From the NCBI GenBank assembly GCA_012932295.1, contig JAAONU010000016.1:38781241-38845240 (forward strand): a stretch of 64,000 bases of DNA. The letters run 5' to 3'. Positions within the stretch are counted from its first letter, which is position 1. Each line of letters starts with the position of its first letter. The position numbers were made by a program, and so were the translations under genes. Origin of the DNA: Cyclina sinensis (lineage: Eukaryota > Mollusca > Bivalvia > Venerida > Veneridae). The notes beneath the pieces are model-generated. The model made no database searches. It was not told where the DNA came from and saw nothing but the letters and a program-made list of their open reading frames with translations. Below are positions 12,301-27,300 of the stretch, piece by piece.

Positions 12301-15300
12301 AACCTAGGTATCAGCCAAGGCTTTTATCTGTTGTCAAACCTTCATTACTTGCATATCTATGAATTAAATTCAATGAAAGTGACTCTACTGTTGTCTTTTC
12401 CTTGTAAAAGATAACCTTATATGGGTCATATCAAGAAATTAGCCAAAGACGTACTGCATATATATAATATATAGAATGTTTAAAATAAACTTGAAAAAAA
12501 AATTTCTATTGCTTACAGATCATAAAGATTATTGATTTGTAATCAACTGCCTTCTACCATTTTATGTACAACAATTCTTTATATAAAGACTCAATTAAAT
12601 ATCAACTCATTCAGCTTACCTATTCTCACAGCTGCACTTAAAATTTTTTACTGACACTTTAACACATGAAAATATGGTATGACAACAATACTTCCATATT
12701 TATGTTACTCTTTTTAACCACAAAGCAAGTCAAAAAAAAAGTTACTATTTGTATAAAGGTTTATCCAAAGTGATTTACTGGAACATCTGATATGTCAGGC
12801 TGAGTACTGGATACATTATTTTTCCTTGTACCAGCTATGTCACTTACCACATCTGCCGCCTTGATAAGTTCATCAATCACAATCTCACGAACCATTTGTC
12901 TCGTTTTAAGATTCCATAGTTCTATTTTACCCTGTTTAAACAGCACTATACAAAGATTCCTGAAATGGAAAATAAGAAATTTGTCACCTTGTAATCCTAT
13001 GCTGCAAAAAGTCAGTTTACACCTACTGTATCAGTTGAAATCTAGTTTTCTCAGAATTTAAAGTATATTCAATTCTTATCCACACACAAAAATCAGTTCA
13101 ATAAGGTATCAACTATAAATGGAATCTTCATTATACCAGCTATATCCACTGGGAACTGACACCAAAAATATATTTTTCATGGACTACTAATATAACTTTA
13201 TTATTAGAGTTCTTCTGCATTCTTCCAATTAAGGATCTATTTGTCATACTGATATTTTATGGCTCAGCTGCAAGAATTGTATAATTTAAGGGCCCCCAAT
13301 CACTATCCATGTTATTGTCAATGACATTTTAGGGACTTTTTAAGGCCAAGTTCATTTAGGGTCTTTTAAAGGCCAATGCTGAAATTAAGGGACTTTTCCA
13401 GGCCTGTACAAACAATGTCTATGAATAGCAAATAAGTATAAATGCCTCAATCATAAACTGCAAAAAATTTATCAAAGAGCCATAATTCTGGTGTAACTGA
13501 TCTGACTGGAACAAACTGCTTCAAACTCTGCATCTGATACTGATGATACAAATTTGTAAAGAGTGACATGATCAAGTATTCCCTGTCTTAGTCTATATGC
13601 ATTATATAATGTATAGAAAATTAATCAAAGGGCAATAACTCTGGTGTTACTAATCTGATAGGAACAAACTTTAAGCCTGCACTGTACAGTAATAATGATA
13701 CATATTTTTGTTGAGTGTCATTAATTTCCATCCAGTGGTTGCAGAGGAATGGCTGCAGACAGACATATTGCCTGCAAGACTATGATTTAACTATAAGCGT
13801 GTAAATTACAACAGCAATTGTCATCCATCATTCCTCTTTTCTACTTAAAATACCAACAAGTTACAATTGAATCCATGCTAATACTAAGGAGTTATGTTTC
13901 TGGGCAGACAAAAAGTATGGACAGATGGACAGACAAATGGACAAATGAATGAATGGATGAATAGATGGACAAAAACCCAGACAAACAGGCAGCACAAATT
14001 CAGTATCTTCCCTCACATGATGGGCATTTCAAATTTAAGGACACTGAGTTTCAGGATGAAGATTTATTTCATATTCTTATTACTTTTTTGTACCTTTGCT
14101 GCAATGTTGTTGTGTGTTTCAGAAAAGGCAAAACTCACCCTGCCGCAGAGACAGTGACCTTCAGTATAGGCCCCTTCTTATCCACACCTTCAAATAATGG
14201 AACCACAATGCCTGAAAAAAACAAAAACAAAAAAGAGGGTCATGATGACCTTAAACCACTCATCTGAGTATCACTGATTAAAACATAAAGGTCATTGAAT
14301 GGATCAAGGTAAGTTCACCAAATGTTGGAGTTGAAATCTACATGCTAAATTGTACATCTTCTAAAACAGAAAGTAGGTTAGTAGATCAAGGTAAATGTGG
14401 GGAGAGGTCAAAGCTGAAATCACTGAAGTACATGATCTCCCTACTGTTAGACCTAAAGACAACCCATTCAATTCTATCTTCTTGATAATCTGGATTTCTT
14501 ATAAATCCCCAGTCAATGACACTGCATCTTATGACACATCTTTATGTTTACCTGTACACATGGCATGTTAACATTGAGTGTGTAAACTGCTATAGCATTA
14601 CAATGTTTAAAATAATCTTGAATATTTTGAAAATATATTTTTGTTACATGAGATAAATGAATTCTCCTTTCATTCATATAAGTTTATTGAAGTTTTGGTT
14701 TGTAAAAACAAAAAGGTATGTCAGTAGGTCAAAGTCAGTACCAGCTTAGGTCAAAGTTGAAAGGTACAAGCCATATTATAAATTTAGTTCCAATTTCCAC
14801 ACAGTAGCTCCAAATACAAGTAAATAGGTCAGCAGGTCAAAGTCAATGCCAGCTGTGTCAAATCTGAAATCTGCATGCAAAATTATGTTTAGTTCAAATT
14901 TCCATATAATGTACATTTTGTAGCTGCAAAAACAAGGAAGTAGGTCAGTAGGTCAATATAAAATCGAGGTCACATAGTATGTGGTCAAGGACTAAGTTAA
15001 ATATGGGAAGATTCCTTAACCCCTCCTCCCACCCCTAAAAAAGAATTCATAATAATCAATGGGCTGGGTCCATTTTGCTTAGGAATATAATATGAACAAT
15101 CTTAGCAGAGGACCTCTTGATGATGCTGAATGCAAAAATATCTAAGCACTAGGACTTGTGGTTTCAGAAAAGAGGACTTTCTTAGTTTTCCCTAGATAAG
15201 CCGATGTTAAACGATTGACACCCAGGGTGGAGCCATTAACGACCCTAGGGGCGTATGGTTTCTGCAAAGAAGATTTTCAAAGATTTTATATAATACACAA

Positions 15301-18300
15301 AATGACCCCTGGGGTAATTTGACCAATCTTGGTAGTGGACCTAGATGATGCTCTATTCATAATATCTAAGCTCTAAGCCTTATCGTTTCAGACAGTAGAT
15401 TTTTTTAAGTCTTCCCTATATATACCTACGTAAAATCATGTGACCCCCCCCATGGTAGGGTCATAAATGACCTCAGTGGCATAATTTTAACAAACTGGGT
15501 AGAGAACCTCTAGGTGAACCTCTATGCAAAATATCTAAGCTTTAGACCTTGCAATTTCAGACAAGAAGTTTTTCCTTTCTGTTGTCATAAAAACCAGAGT
15601 TCTTGATGGAATTCAATTCTTTGAACAAATTTTGCAGATCTTCATGCAAGTAATATTCCTGCAAAAATTCATTAATTCTGGCCTTACGGTTGCAGAGGAG
15701 ATGAGTTGACGCACACACTAATGCATGCACATACAATGACAGACGATGGATATCATGTGTTCATAAAAGCTCCCCTTGAGCACTTTATGCTCAGGTGAGC
15801 TGAAAAAAGATTGTACTTATGACCAAATCTCAGGCTTATCTTCATCATGCAGACCTTAAATCTTTAGTATGTATAAAATCTCCTGGTTTACATAAGCCTT
15901 ACATGTACACATTGTCTAAAAAATGCAGTTAAAAATACTTCCTTTCATGGCTTTGAAAATTTCCGAATGTGAACTGGAAGTCTCCTTGCTTAAATTTTAT
16001 GAGAAGCGAGACATTCCTTGAAACATCTGCTCATGATTTGAATATACATGGTCTGGGAGAAAAAACAAAGACAAGTTATACTATTATTAGTGAGTGTGGC
16101 AATGAACCTGTATTGTGAAACGACAGATATATCCATAATGACTAAAACAAGAAAGTAAGATTGTAACAATGCTGCAGTGTTTAGCATTTAAGACCAAACA
16201 AAATCTTGCATTTCCTTTTTCTGCCAAGTATGCTAGTATATATACATTTTCTAAAATCCCATATCAATCTATTGTGTGTAAATTTTTCAAATATTAACTC
16301 ATTATACTAAAATATATATCAACTGTAACACAGTACTTATCATGTTTTGTATAAGTATTCTACCTGACACAACATCCAAGATAACAACATCACTTTTCAC
16401 AGCTCTGTTTCCATACGATGATGGATCCGGGTATGAGAATGCAAGAAGTTTGTTTCGGTCGATCCAATCCATACCTCGTAGTGGTGACATAAATAGTTTA
16501 AATTCATTCTCTACTTGTCCACTGTCTATGTCAACCAGCTGTATTGTGCCACTACCAGAGCCTAAAAAAGAAACAACACCAAGGTAAGTTAACAAATTTG
16601 ATTGTTATATTTGCCTTGTTAACACGAATTTATACACATCAAGTGACAAATAATTTCAATCCTAGATTTTCAAAACAACAACACAACTGAATAATGCTGA
16701 AGTATTCTTTTAACCTACACATTAAAAATATTATATAACTATTCAAAATTCAAAACAAGTTTATTTTACACTTCAAACTCTTTTACACTTTTCAATTTTG
16801 CTTTTCTGAAATCTAAGAGTAGTTTGGTATTTTTTTAAATGTTTTTCTTTGAACTCAAATCTAAACAATCTGAATTATTTCACTTTCTTCCATAAATCAT
16901 TGCCAATTTTCTATTAGTTGGAGGTTTAAAGGTCCTGAGAGTCAGAATTAAAAAAAAAAGTTCTACAGAGACTAATTAATTTTCTTAAACAGTTTTTTAA
17001 CCATTTGAACTTTTGAATTACATGTGCTAAAGTATGATGTTTTATCGCCTGCATAAAACTGTTATTTTATTTACAGCGATAACTTATCTACAAAAAAAAA
17101 GAAACAAAATGTCACACAATTTTAAGAGTATGGTGTTTCGTTAGGGCCAGCGCATTCTCCCCGAGAACGCCAAGCGCAAAGCGTGACAGTACAATGATGA
17201 AGCACAACAGTCTATTATACTGTCACCATCGTACTGTCACAATTCACCATTGTACTGTTACTATTGTTCTGTCATCTTGGTACTGTCATGCTTCACCACT
17301 GTAATGTCACCATCATACTGTTACGCTTTGCCATCGTACAGTTGCACTGTCATCATTGTTCTGTTGTACTGTTATCATTGTACTGTCATGCATCAAGTTC
17401 TCAGGAAGAAGGGGCTGGCCTTAACAGAACACTGAACCATACTTATGACATGGTTTTCCTCCATGTTTATATTATATTCTGCACATTCTTAACAGGAAGG
17501 CAACATAATTATGGCAAAGCATGACGGTACGATGATGACAGTACCATGGTGAAGCATGACATTACAATGGTGACAGTACAATGGTGAGAGTATGACAGTA
17601 TGATGGTGACAGTATGACATTGACAGTATGATGGTGAAGCATGACAGTACGATATAGATAGTTCAACAGTATGATGATGTGTCACCACTGTACTGTCATG
17701 CTTCACCATCGTACTGCTGTATTGTCACCATCGTTCTGTCGCGCTTCCCCATCACTCAGGGAGAACTTGCTGTCCCTAACAGAACATCGTAAAAGAGAGA
17801 TTCTAAAATTCTTCAAGATAGTTAAAGTGTACATACCTACAGCAACCACATGGCAGTTAGTTACACCTGGTCTTCTTTCTAATGCAGTCACAGGGGAGAA
17901 AATTCCTGAGACTAAACCAGAAACAACTATTCTAAGAGTAACTTGCCCTTTGATAAAATCATGATGGCCAGCAGGTGACATTATTGTACAGCTGCTGATC
18001 ATGTCTGCCATGCTCAGTTTGGGTTTGTTGTAACAGAAATCACCTTGATTCTACAATTTACAGAACAAACATGTACAAGAACCAAATGAGACATGTTTAA
18101 AAACAAGTGCAATCAGTGATCACATGTGTCACCTGATGATAGCCAATTAAGCAGTTGTATTGAGAGGTGATTGGACAGTTTGTTGGCTAAAACGCCTTTT
18201 TTATTCAAGGGCCATAACTCAGCCAAAAATCATTCAACCAAAAAACCCGTTAAATATGCGCAACTACTTGAGGTACTGATCAATCCTGTAACATTTCATT

Positions 18301-21300
18301 CAAATTGCTTTGGTTGTATAAGAGAAGTAGTCCAGACAAACTTAAAAAATAATAATCATTAAAAGGCCGTAACTCTGACAAAAATCATTGAACTGGAAAA
18401 TGCCGAAGATCTGCACAAACAGACTTGGTACTGATCATTCCTGTAAAGTTTGGATGAAATAACACAAGTAGTTTCTAAATAGTAGTCCTGACAAGTTTTT
18501 TGACAGATGGACAGATGGACGGAAGGACAGACAGATGATGATACCTATATGTTGCGGCTACTTTGTAGCTGGCAACACAAAAACTGTTGTAAAAAGGAAT
18601 GCTAAAAACATTTACTTGAAAACTCCATAAATTACTTAGAGCAAAGTTTATTTCAGCAGTTTCCATTATAACACACAGAAGATTTTTGCTATTAAAACTA
18701 CCAATAGTTCTTAGATAAAATGGTCTTAATAGTTTAAATGGTGGGGTGGACTTATTAGAATTGGCAAACTTATCAGTTTTTTAAGTAAGAGCACACTTCC
18801 AAATATAGAAGTAAGTAATGTTACAAGGAGTAGGTATTTTTGAAGAACTCAATAAGTTGTGTATGGCATAATCTAAACTGGTCAGACAAGTAATATCATG
18901 AACAACATGTACACAATAAAATATGACACGGCAACAAATTTCTCTTTAAAAAGTTTATTTTACTGAAACTTAGATAAATGCCTCATAAATTTAAAGAATT
19001 AGTCATCTGACAGATTGAGAAATTTCATCAAGGACACATAATTCTGCTCAACAAAAGTAAGAGAAAAAAACAACAGAATAATCATTTCCTGTTTCTGCTG
19101 ACACAGTAACATCAAGGCCACGGTCATGTAGGGGCTGAGGTTACAACAATATATACATATGAAAGATTTCTCCCAAAGGGTTGTTGTGTGCAAGCATGAA
19201 CTAAATATGTTAAGTTATCAGGGAGTAATAGCCAATATTACATATTTTTGACAACTGAACCTTTGAGGTCAAGGTCATTTAAAAATGTCAATGGGAAGGC
19301 CTTGTCCAAAGGGGTGTTCTGTTCAATTATGAAGTAAATCCATTAACTAATAATGAAGTTATCGGGAATGTTGAGGTTTTTTGACAGCTGGATCTTTGAG
19401 GTTAAGGTCATTTGGGGGTCAAGGTCAAACAAATACATCTTAATGGGAAGGCCCTGTCCAAAGGGGTGTTGTGTTTAAGTATAAAATAAATTTGTTTACT
19501 AATAAAGAAGTTAAAGTTTTTGGATGGATGGACAGACTGATAGAATGAAGGACTGACACAGATGGACAGGTCAAAAACTATATGCTCTCGTAATTGTTAC
19601 AATACAATTATCAATAATTATACTAAAGTAAGATCCATAATGTGATCTGTTTAGAATGACTGAAAGTCGTAACAGTTATGTCAATGCCTAGGACTCCTGG
19701 TAGGTTAACTGAAAGGAAATTTCAGAAGTCTTATGAATGGACATAAGTGTAAATGAAACAGATAAAGGTGTGTGTATAAGTGGACATAATTTTGGACAAA
19801 TATCAAAAGAATTTAAGTGAAAAAAAATCTGTTCTTTTGGTCTTTTAGGTGGACTGGTTGGTAGGCAGGATTCTACTGCAGTCACACTGAAATTAAAGCT
19901 GGTGGTATATTGTGATTTCACCCCCCCCCCCCCCCCCACTACGTTTGATCTGGTTATAACACTTTTACAGTTAACAGAAAAACAGTTCTGTCAAAGAAAA
20001 TAACTTTCATAAACTTATCAGACCCTACATTGGCACTTTCATAGGTCTTACAAGACTATTAAAGATCCAAAAGTTAATGTTAAAATTGAATATAAATGTA
20101 TATGTAAGACTAAAACAATTCTTGGCAATACCTTACCTTAGGCTTGGAAAATTCCCTTGTAAACACATCATGAAAGATAACTCTACTATCACTAAGGATT
20201 AGGGCCACTTGTTTCTCACTGACTGGGTGATACACCATGCTGTATACTTTACTGTGCCTCAGTAATCTCATAGAGTCTGACTGACATTTAAGGTCATAGG
20301 TCATATCCAGGATTCCTGCAGTCTGGATCTTCTCTGAAAATATACAAGAATTTATAACAACATTATGAGCTCTTTTTACAACAAGAGCTGTCATAGGACA
20401 GCGTACTCAACTTTTCTCAGTACTTGACACTAAAGGGTTATAAAACCTTATAAACTCAAAATTCATACAAAATCCTTTGAGGGTGGATGGGGTGTGAAGT
20501 ACCTATGAATTTATTTAAAAAAAAAAAAAAAAAAAAAACTGGCCAGGGGTGGGGAGGGGACTGGTTGAGGGGGGGGGGGGGGGTGTAAAAAAAAAATGTA
20601 CAACAGATATTTGTTATTCTATATTTATTTTAAGGCATACACTGAATATTTTTTTTAATTACTTTCCTGTTTCGACATGTTTTTGTTTTATTTCTTTTTA
20701 ACTTACCAGAATTATTCATCTGCCTCCTAACCCTGACCGACACACTTCCATTACCATGCAGGCAATACAGCATGTCAGCTTTTTTACACGACAACACCTG
20801 TTACATAGACAAACAATGTAACAGTTGACACTTATTGAAATGGAAGATAACAGACTTACTAAACTAGAATATAAGATACCTTTTTAAATGAAACTAAGTT
20901 CAAAGACTATGTAGTAGTCAATAGATCTAGCAGAAAAAAGTAGGTCTTTAATAAACAAGACCTCTCCACAAACAGCATGCTCCACTTTTCTCAAAGCTGG
21001 ATAATAAATTATAAACTAAGTCAAACAAGAGGCCCAAGTTTGAAGAGAATATCTATGACAGTTTTTGAGAAAAGGACCTTTAAAAGGTTAACAAAGAAAT
21101 TCTAAGTTAAAAAAGGGGCATAATGGTGCAAAAATGTATTACAGGGTTAGCTGCCTTTTTGAAATGCATTTCAATTTTGATAGTGATCAAGTATTCCAAG
21201 TTCGAAGAGAATATCTTTGACACTTTTTGAGAAAAATGGACCTTAACAAAAAGGTTAACCAAGAAATTCTTAGTTGAAAAGGGGAATAACTTTTCAAAAA

Positions 21301-24300
21301 TAAATATGAGGGTTATCTACTTTAGAAATGGTGTCACATTTTGATATTGAATAATATCTGAATAATAATTTAAAGTGAACAGTTTTTTGTAGATTCTGAG
21401 AAATGGATCTTCACAAAAAGGTTAACCAATGCCAATGCCAATGCCAATGAGAGGGTCATGACAATAGTTCCACCTTTTTTTCTTCAAAAACTGGAGCTAA
21501 AAGGGACGACTACGAAAGTGATATGATGATTTGTGCCAACATGTTATACAATTTTTTGTGCCAATAATTATGTCATAGGATGTTTTTTATCAACATGTCA
21601 TATGATGCTGTGACTCAACATGTCATTCAATGCTTTGTACCAACATGTCATAAGGTACTTTGTGCCAACATCTCATATGATACTGTATATCAGCATGTCA
21701 TATGATGCTGTGAGCCAACATGTCATTCAATGCTTTGTACCAACATGTCATAAGGTACTTTGTGCCACCATCTCGTATGATACTGTATATCAACATGTCA
21801 TATGGTGTTGTGTGTCAACATGTCATTTGATGTTTTGTGCCAACATCTCATATGATGTTGTGTGCCTAAATGTCAAGTGCCAACATGTCATTTGATGATT
21901 TGTGCCAACATCTCATATGATACTGTATATCAACATGTTATATGGTGCTGTGTGTCAACATGTCGTATGATACTGTATATCAACATGTCATATGGTGCTG
22001 TGTGTCAACTTGTCATTTGATGTTTTGTGCCAACATCTCATTTGATGTTGTGTGCCTAAATGTCAAGTGCCAACATGTCATTTGATGATTTGTGCCAACA
22101 TTTCATGTGTTTTGTGCCAACATGTCATAAGGTACTTTGTGCCAACATCTCATATGATACTGTATATCAACATGTTATATGGTGCTGTGTGTCAACATGT
22201 CATTTGATGTTTTGTGCCAACATCTCATATGTTTTGTGCCAACATGTCATAAGGTACTTTGTGCCAACATCTCATATGATACTGTATATCAACATGTTAT
22301 ATGGTGCTGCGTTTCAACATGTCAGTTGATGTTTTGTGCCAACATCTCATATGATGTTGTGTGCCTAAATGTCTTACGATGCTTTGTGCCAATCATACCA
22401 ATAGTTAAATTTACATCTATAAACAGCACATACTTTGACAAAGTTTGGTGAGGATTTATCAAGCCTTATCATGCCAATGGTTAAATCTACATCCAGGTCA
22501 ATCATGTGTATTTCTGTAGAGAAAACAAGCAGGGCTATATGTCTGTGTGCTGGATTGAAAATGACCTGTTTACAGCTAGTTAACAGGTCTGAGTCTTCAT
22601 CTGTCACACTTGATCTGAAACAAAAAAGAGGTAAAATGATTCATTGGAAAGTGCAAGTTTAATTTTGAATTTGTGAAGATCTTCATTTCCAAGTGAGTTG
22701 TGAAAGTTAATCAAGCCTTTTAGCAATCTGGAAACTGAGCCTTTCATTGTGCTGGAAGAATGTGCTTTGTACCCTGGAAATGTTACAGAAACCTTGAATA
22801 CAATGAACATGTTCTACCTTTTTCGACTCTGTTCAGTTCCACTGAGAATATTGGTTGCTAGGGAAGCCATCTTGGTAAGTGAGGTCGAACTCCTTGACAA
22901 CAACTTTTCGCTTCCTGGAGAAACCTTCCGCTGAGATCCTACAGCTTTGACAGTCATGAAAGTAAATAATTTAAAATAGCTTCAAATTTTCATAAAGTTT
23001 GACTCTACACTTTACTTATCTGTAAGTCAAAGAACATTAGACTTTATCAAACTAACCCGATGATGATCACTGGAAATAATTCATGTGAGATCGTTTTAAA
23101 AGACCACAGAAATGGAGATGGAGACAGCTTCCAGCCAGATTTTCAGTGCTGTCTCTGCATATCACAATTTTTGTTGTTTTTTACATATGAGGTTAATCTT
23201 ATAAAGTGAATGATAGTTAAATGTATCAATGAAAATATAATCTGCCAATAAAATAAAGGTAAAAGTTTTCTCCAAATACTCAAATTCCACAACATATTAA
23301 CTGATATAGCAGATGTTGCTCACTTTAATTCTAACATCAAAAAACTTCCTTTTTTGGCATCAACATTTTAGTTTCTATTTTTGTGCCACAAAATACAACA
23401 AGATGTCATGATGATGTAGTATTGTACTATTGTATTTGCAGAATACACTATGATTGACATCCTTCTTTTCAATTATGACACTGCAAAGTGTCATGTTAGA
23501 ATTCTAGTTAAAAATACTGGACGGACCAAAACATTTCATACGACACCTTAACATTATTTTACCATAATTTGTTCTATTACATATAGATAGTGTAAATAAT
23601 TAAGAAATAAAATATTCTTTATATCTAAAGCACAAATGTAATCAGATACTTTACCTAGAGCAATGGGCTGTGGGTCATTGATGCGTACAAGCCTATATCC
23701 ATCAGATGGCCCCTTCCTTACATTCACATCAGTAAGAACCAACACATAGGGACTTTCACATAACACTGAAATATAAAGTACAGTTCCTTATGTTGACAAT
23801 AATCACTGAATTTGACTGTTCTGAATAGTTGGAACAAAACAGCTTTATTTAAAATAAACAAAAATGAAAAATTTATTTATTTAGACTTCCCATATTACCA
23901 AGGGAGTGTTGCAGTTAGGTTTAAATACATTCAGATTTTTGATACAGCTTGAGATTAACTATTGTAAGCAGTCTCAGGGTTGCCAGCACTTTGGTGAAAT
24001 AAAATTCCCTGACTTTTCCCTGACTTTTCACTGACCAATTCATGTTTTTCACTGACCAAAATCGTCAAACACATAAACGGCCTCCTGACCTCCCCTATAG
24101 CCGTCCAATCCTCCCATTATATTTTTTGCATGTAAACTTGTATTTATTTTCCAAAATATAAAACATTTACATCAAAGTAATGATTCAAACATTGTGTTCT
24201 ACTATTCTTAACTATTTCTATTCAAACACAGTGTGACTGTTGGTCAGTGAAACATGTGAAACATATGACATGAAAATCAGAAGAATCATAATATAAGCAT

Positions 24301-27300
24301 CTGTATTAGAAATCACATAAGTCACTCTTTCCTTCCTAGTAGTAACACATAAAACACCAAGACTATAAGAGTAATACTTGTATGACAAAACTTAAAATTC
24401 AAACATCTCTAAACTATAAGAACAGTAAACATTTAACACAGTTACTTGTATAAGGCATCATGATAAACTCCACTGATTGTGAAAACAAGAACATAGGGCT
24501 CATTTTGGCATATCATGAAATAATCACTATAAAATTAAAGACTTTGAATGAGTGAAGTAAGTTAGTGTGGCTGAATGATGTTCTAAGGTAAATAATGGGT
24601 ATTATAATCACTAAGTTAACATATAATGCTTCTTAATATCACAGTTTACTGTTATTTGAATTTAATGCTTAACTGTGAGAGTGATAAAGTCAAATATTAA
24701 ATGCCTAAAGACTGCCATAGCCAAGTAAGACCTTCAATGCGTATATTTTTCGACCTTTGAAATAATTTTTCCCTGACTTTTCACTGACTTTTCAGGATTT
24801 TCATTTTTCACTGACCAAATTTCAAAATTCCCTGACAATTCCCTGACCTTGAAAAAATACCCAATTTCCCTGACTTTTCAAGTCCGCTGGCAACCCTGAG
24901 TCTGTCTTTTCCTAAAATAAAATATTTGTGTTCTTTTTTAATCTGCGACTGAAGTTCAAATTTTCTGTCTGCTCTAAAACCTGTATTCTCAAGTTAAGGA
25001 TTCTAATACAGAATGGAGCCCCCACCCCCACCCTTTCAATGTTCTCTTTTTCTCATTTGATTGCTGGTTCCATGTCTTTCTCTATACAGTAGTCAATGAC
25101 AGATCTTATATAGTTTAAATCAGACAATGCCAGATTTACTTTACCTCACAAACCTAACCAAGTGAAAAATAATATCGTACTAATAAGACGCTGAATGTCA
25201 AATGGATCCAATGCAAAACCCAGTAGCTGTTCTCCAAATTGTTTCTTCCACAGTCTCACTCCAGAAAAGGCATCCCATAATTCCAAGCTATCTGGACAGC
25301 GTAACACCATCAGTAGATCATGTGACTCATCGTGACCAGAGTACCATTCCAAACCTACAGGAAATGTAATATTTTTTAAAACTGGCAGTTACAAGAGGAA
25401 AAGGGTTTAAACTATATTTTATAAACAGAAATAAAAATTACAAATCTTAAAACTATTTTTACCTCTTAATGAGCATTTGAGCATTAATTCTAAGCATTCA
25501 GTAATTATAGCTCAAGATAGTTCTGATGTTATCTTAAAGAACACTGAAGCTGTTATTCTAACCTTCTTTTTATGTTAAAAATAGACAAAATTCTATTTCT
25601 AATTTTTTCCTACTATTTATACATAGTCTTCAATTCAATGTATTTATGGTCACCCTGAATAAAACATTCAATTTTGCCTGCTCTTTGAAAAAGTATATTG
25701 TATTTCAGTTATAAAGGGCAGACAATACCAGCACTTAACTAACATCTGCAATTAGAAACAGCAGTATTTTCAAACACTTTCAGAAAATTGTTCAAATGTG
25801 AACAAACCTAAGACTGGTTTCATAGGTTGGTTGTCAGCAAATTCTGCTCGTCTCTGACCTGTGACCACATCCCAGATGACTACAGCACCTGTACTATCTG
25901 CTACACCTAAATGAAGATTGTATGTACTTCCTGTTGCAAATGCATGATGGTAGTCCTCTCCACTCCAGCGTACCTGAATCACAATCACGCTATATGTTCA
26001 TACAGAAAACAAGCAATACAATAACTTCTTTGATTTTAACAGACTTAAAAACATTCTGACTTTAAAGTATAACTCACATCAATGGATCATCTAAATCTTG
26101 TGTCAATGAAGAAATAAAATTAGCCTTTGCAATGTTTACAGTGAACACAGATACCACTTAAACACTCTCAGAGCTTTTTTTCTTCTATAGCAGGGGCCAT
26201 TTACAGGCATCTTCCCCTCAAAAAATTCTTTAAAATCATACAGTTTTCCCCTAAAATTCAATTTTTCAATCAAGTTTTTCCTTCCCCTTTTGCAAAAATA
26301 CCACCTAAATTTTCCCCAAATTTAAGGCAAGGGGCCCCTTCCCCTACCTGTGATAAAAAGCCCGGACTCTTGACCATAATAATACTATTTAACAACTTTT
26401 AGAAGCAGAAAAGTGAAGATGAATGTACCTTTTCCATGATATATGTTAAAAAAGATTGCTGTATCATTCAATAAAAATCAAGCACTGTAACTTTGCTGCT
26501 TAAGATTTAGAAGTAATGCAATGGTGAAAGTACATGAAACTGAAAATACTGAAACTGCAACTTTTGTACAAAAATCTACCCTTTCTCTATTGTATCATAC
26601 AGACCAAAAATTAGCTACAATCCTAAAATCTGGGTTATTCCTGAAAACTTTCACCCATGGTTAAGTGCTTGTTTATTTTACCTACTGAAAGGGCCAGCCT
26701 CCCGGGCTTATGAGACTACTATGTCTACTTTTGTGCACATTAACTTTCAGCTTCCTCATCTTGTATGCCAGCTGTAAGACAGACAGGCGGTCAATAGTAA
26801 GACTATCTTCAGTTCAAATCAAGACAAATCAACATGTTTGCAGAAGCACAACCCACGTAGTAATTCATCTACTCCACCATTTTCATATCAAGTTCCAAGT
26901 ATGTCCATGTTATTATCACTGCAAATTGTATACTTGACTGGACCTAGATTTCACATTTACCATTGCAATCAAAGAACAGTCTTTAAACTGTCAAAGATCT
27001 TGTCAGTTTGTAAGCCTGACCTCTGAGGCACAGTAAGATTTCAGCAAAATTACACATACAATGTAAGAGTAATTTTAAATATAAAACAACTTACATGTGT
27101 TACACAACCTGCATGTGGCCCTAGAGTCTGGATGACCTGTAGATTTACTGGATCAATCACTACAGCAAAACCATAGCAACCATATGCTATGAAACCTTGG
27201 CAACCCCTAAAATAAACCATTATAGACCAAAAATCTCATATAATTTTTAATCAATACATGTAATAATAATCTGAAGGAAATTTCAGCAACATGGCACACT

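Noticed and set aside
13894..14267. Overlapping 87- and 100-codon open frames on the plus strand
   Set aside because: They run over a GGACA simple repeat and antisense to WDR11 exon 12, which has correct splice sites and phase.
21523..22394. CRISPR-like regular array
   Set aside because: No unique spacers between repeats, and the DNA is eukaryotic.
21620..22451. Open frames of 89-91 codons
   Set aside because: Same cause: 25-base minisatellite. They overlap and differ only by frame.
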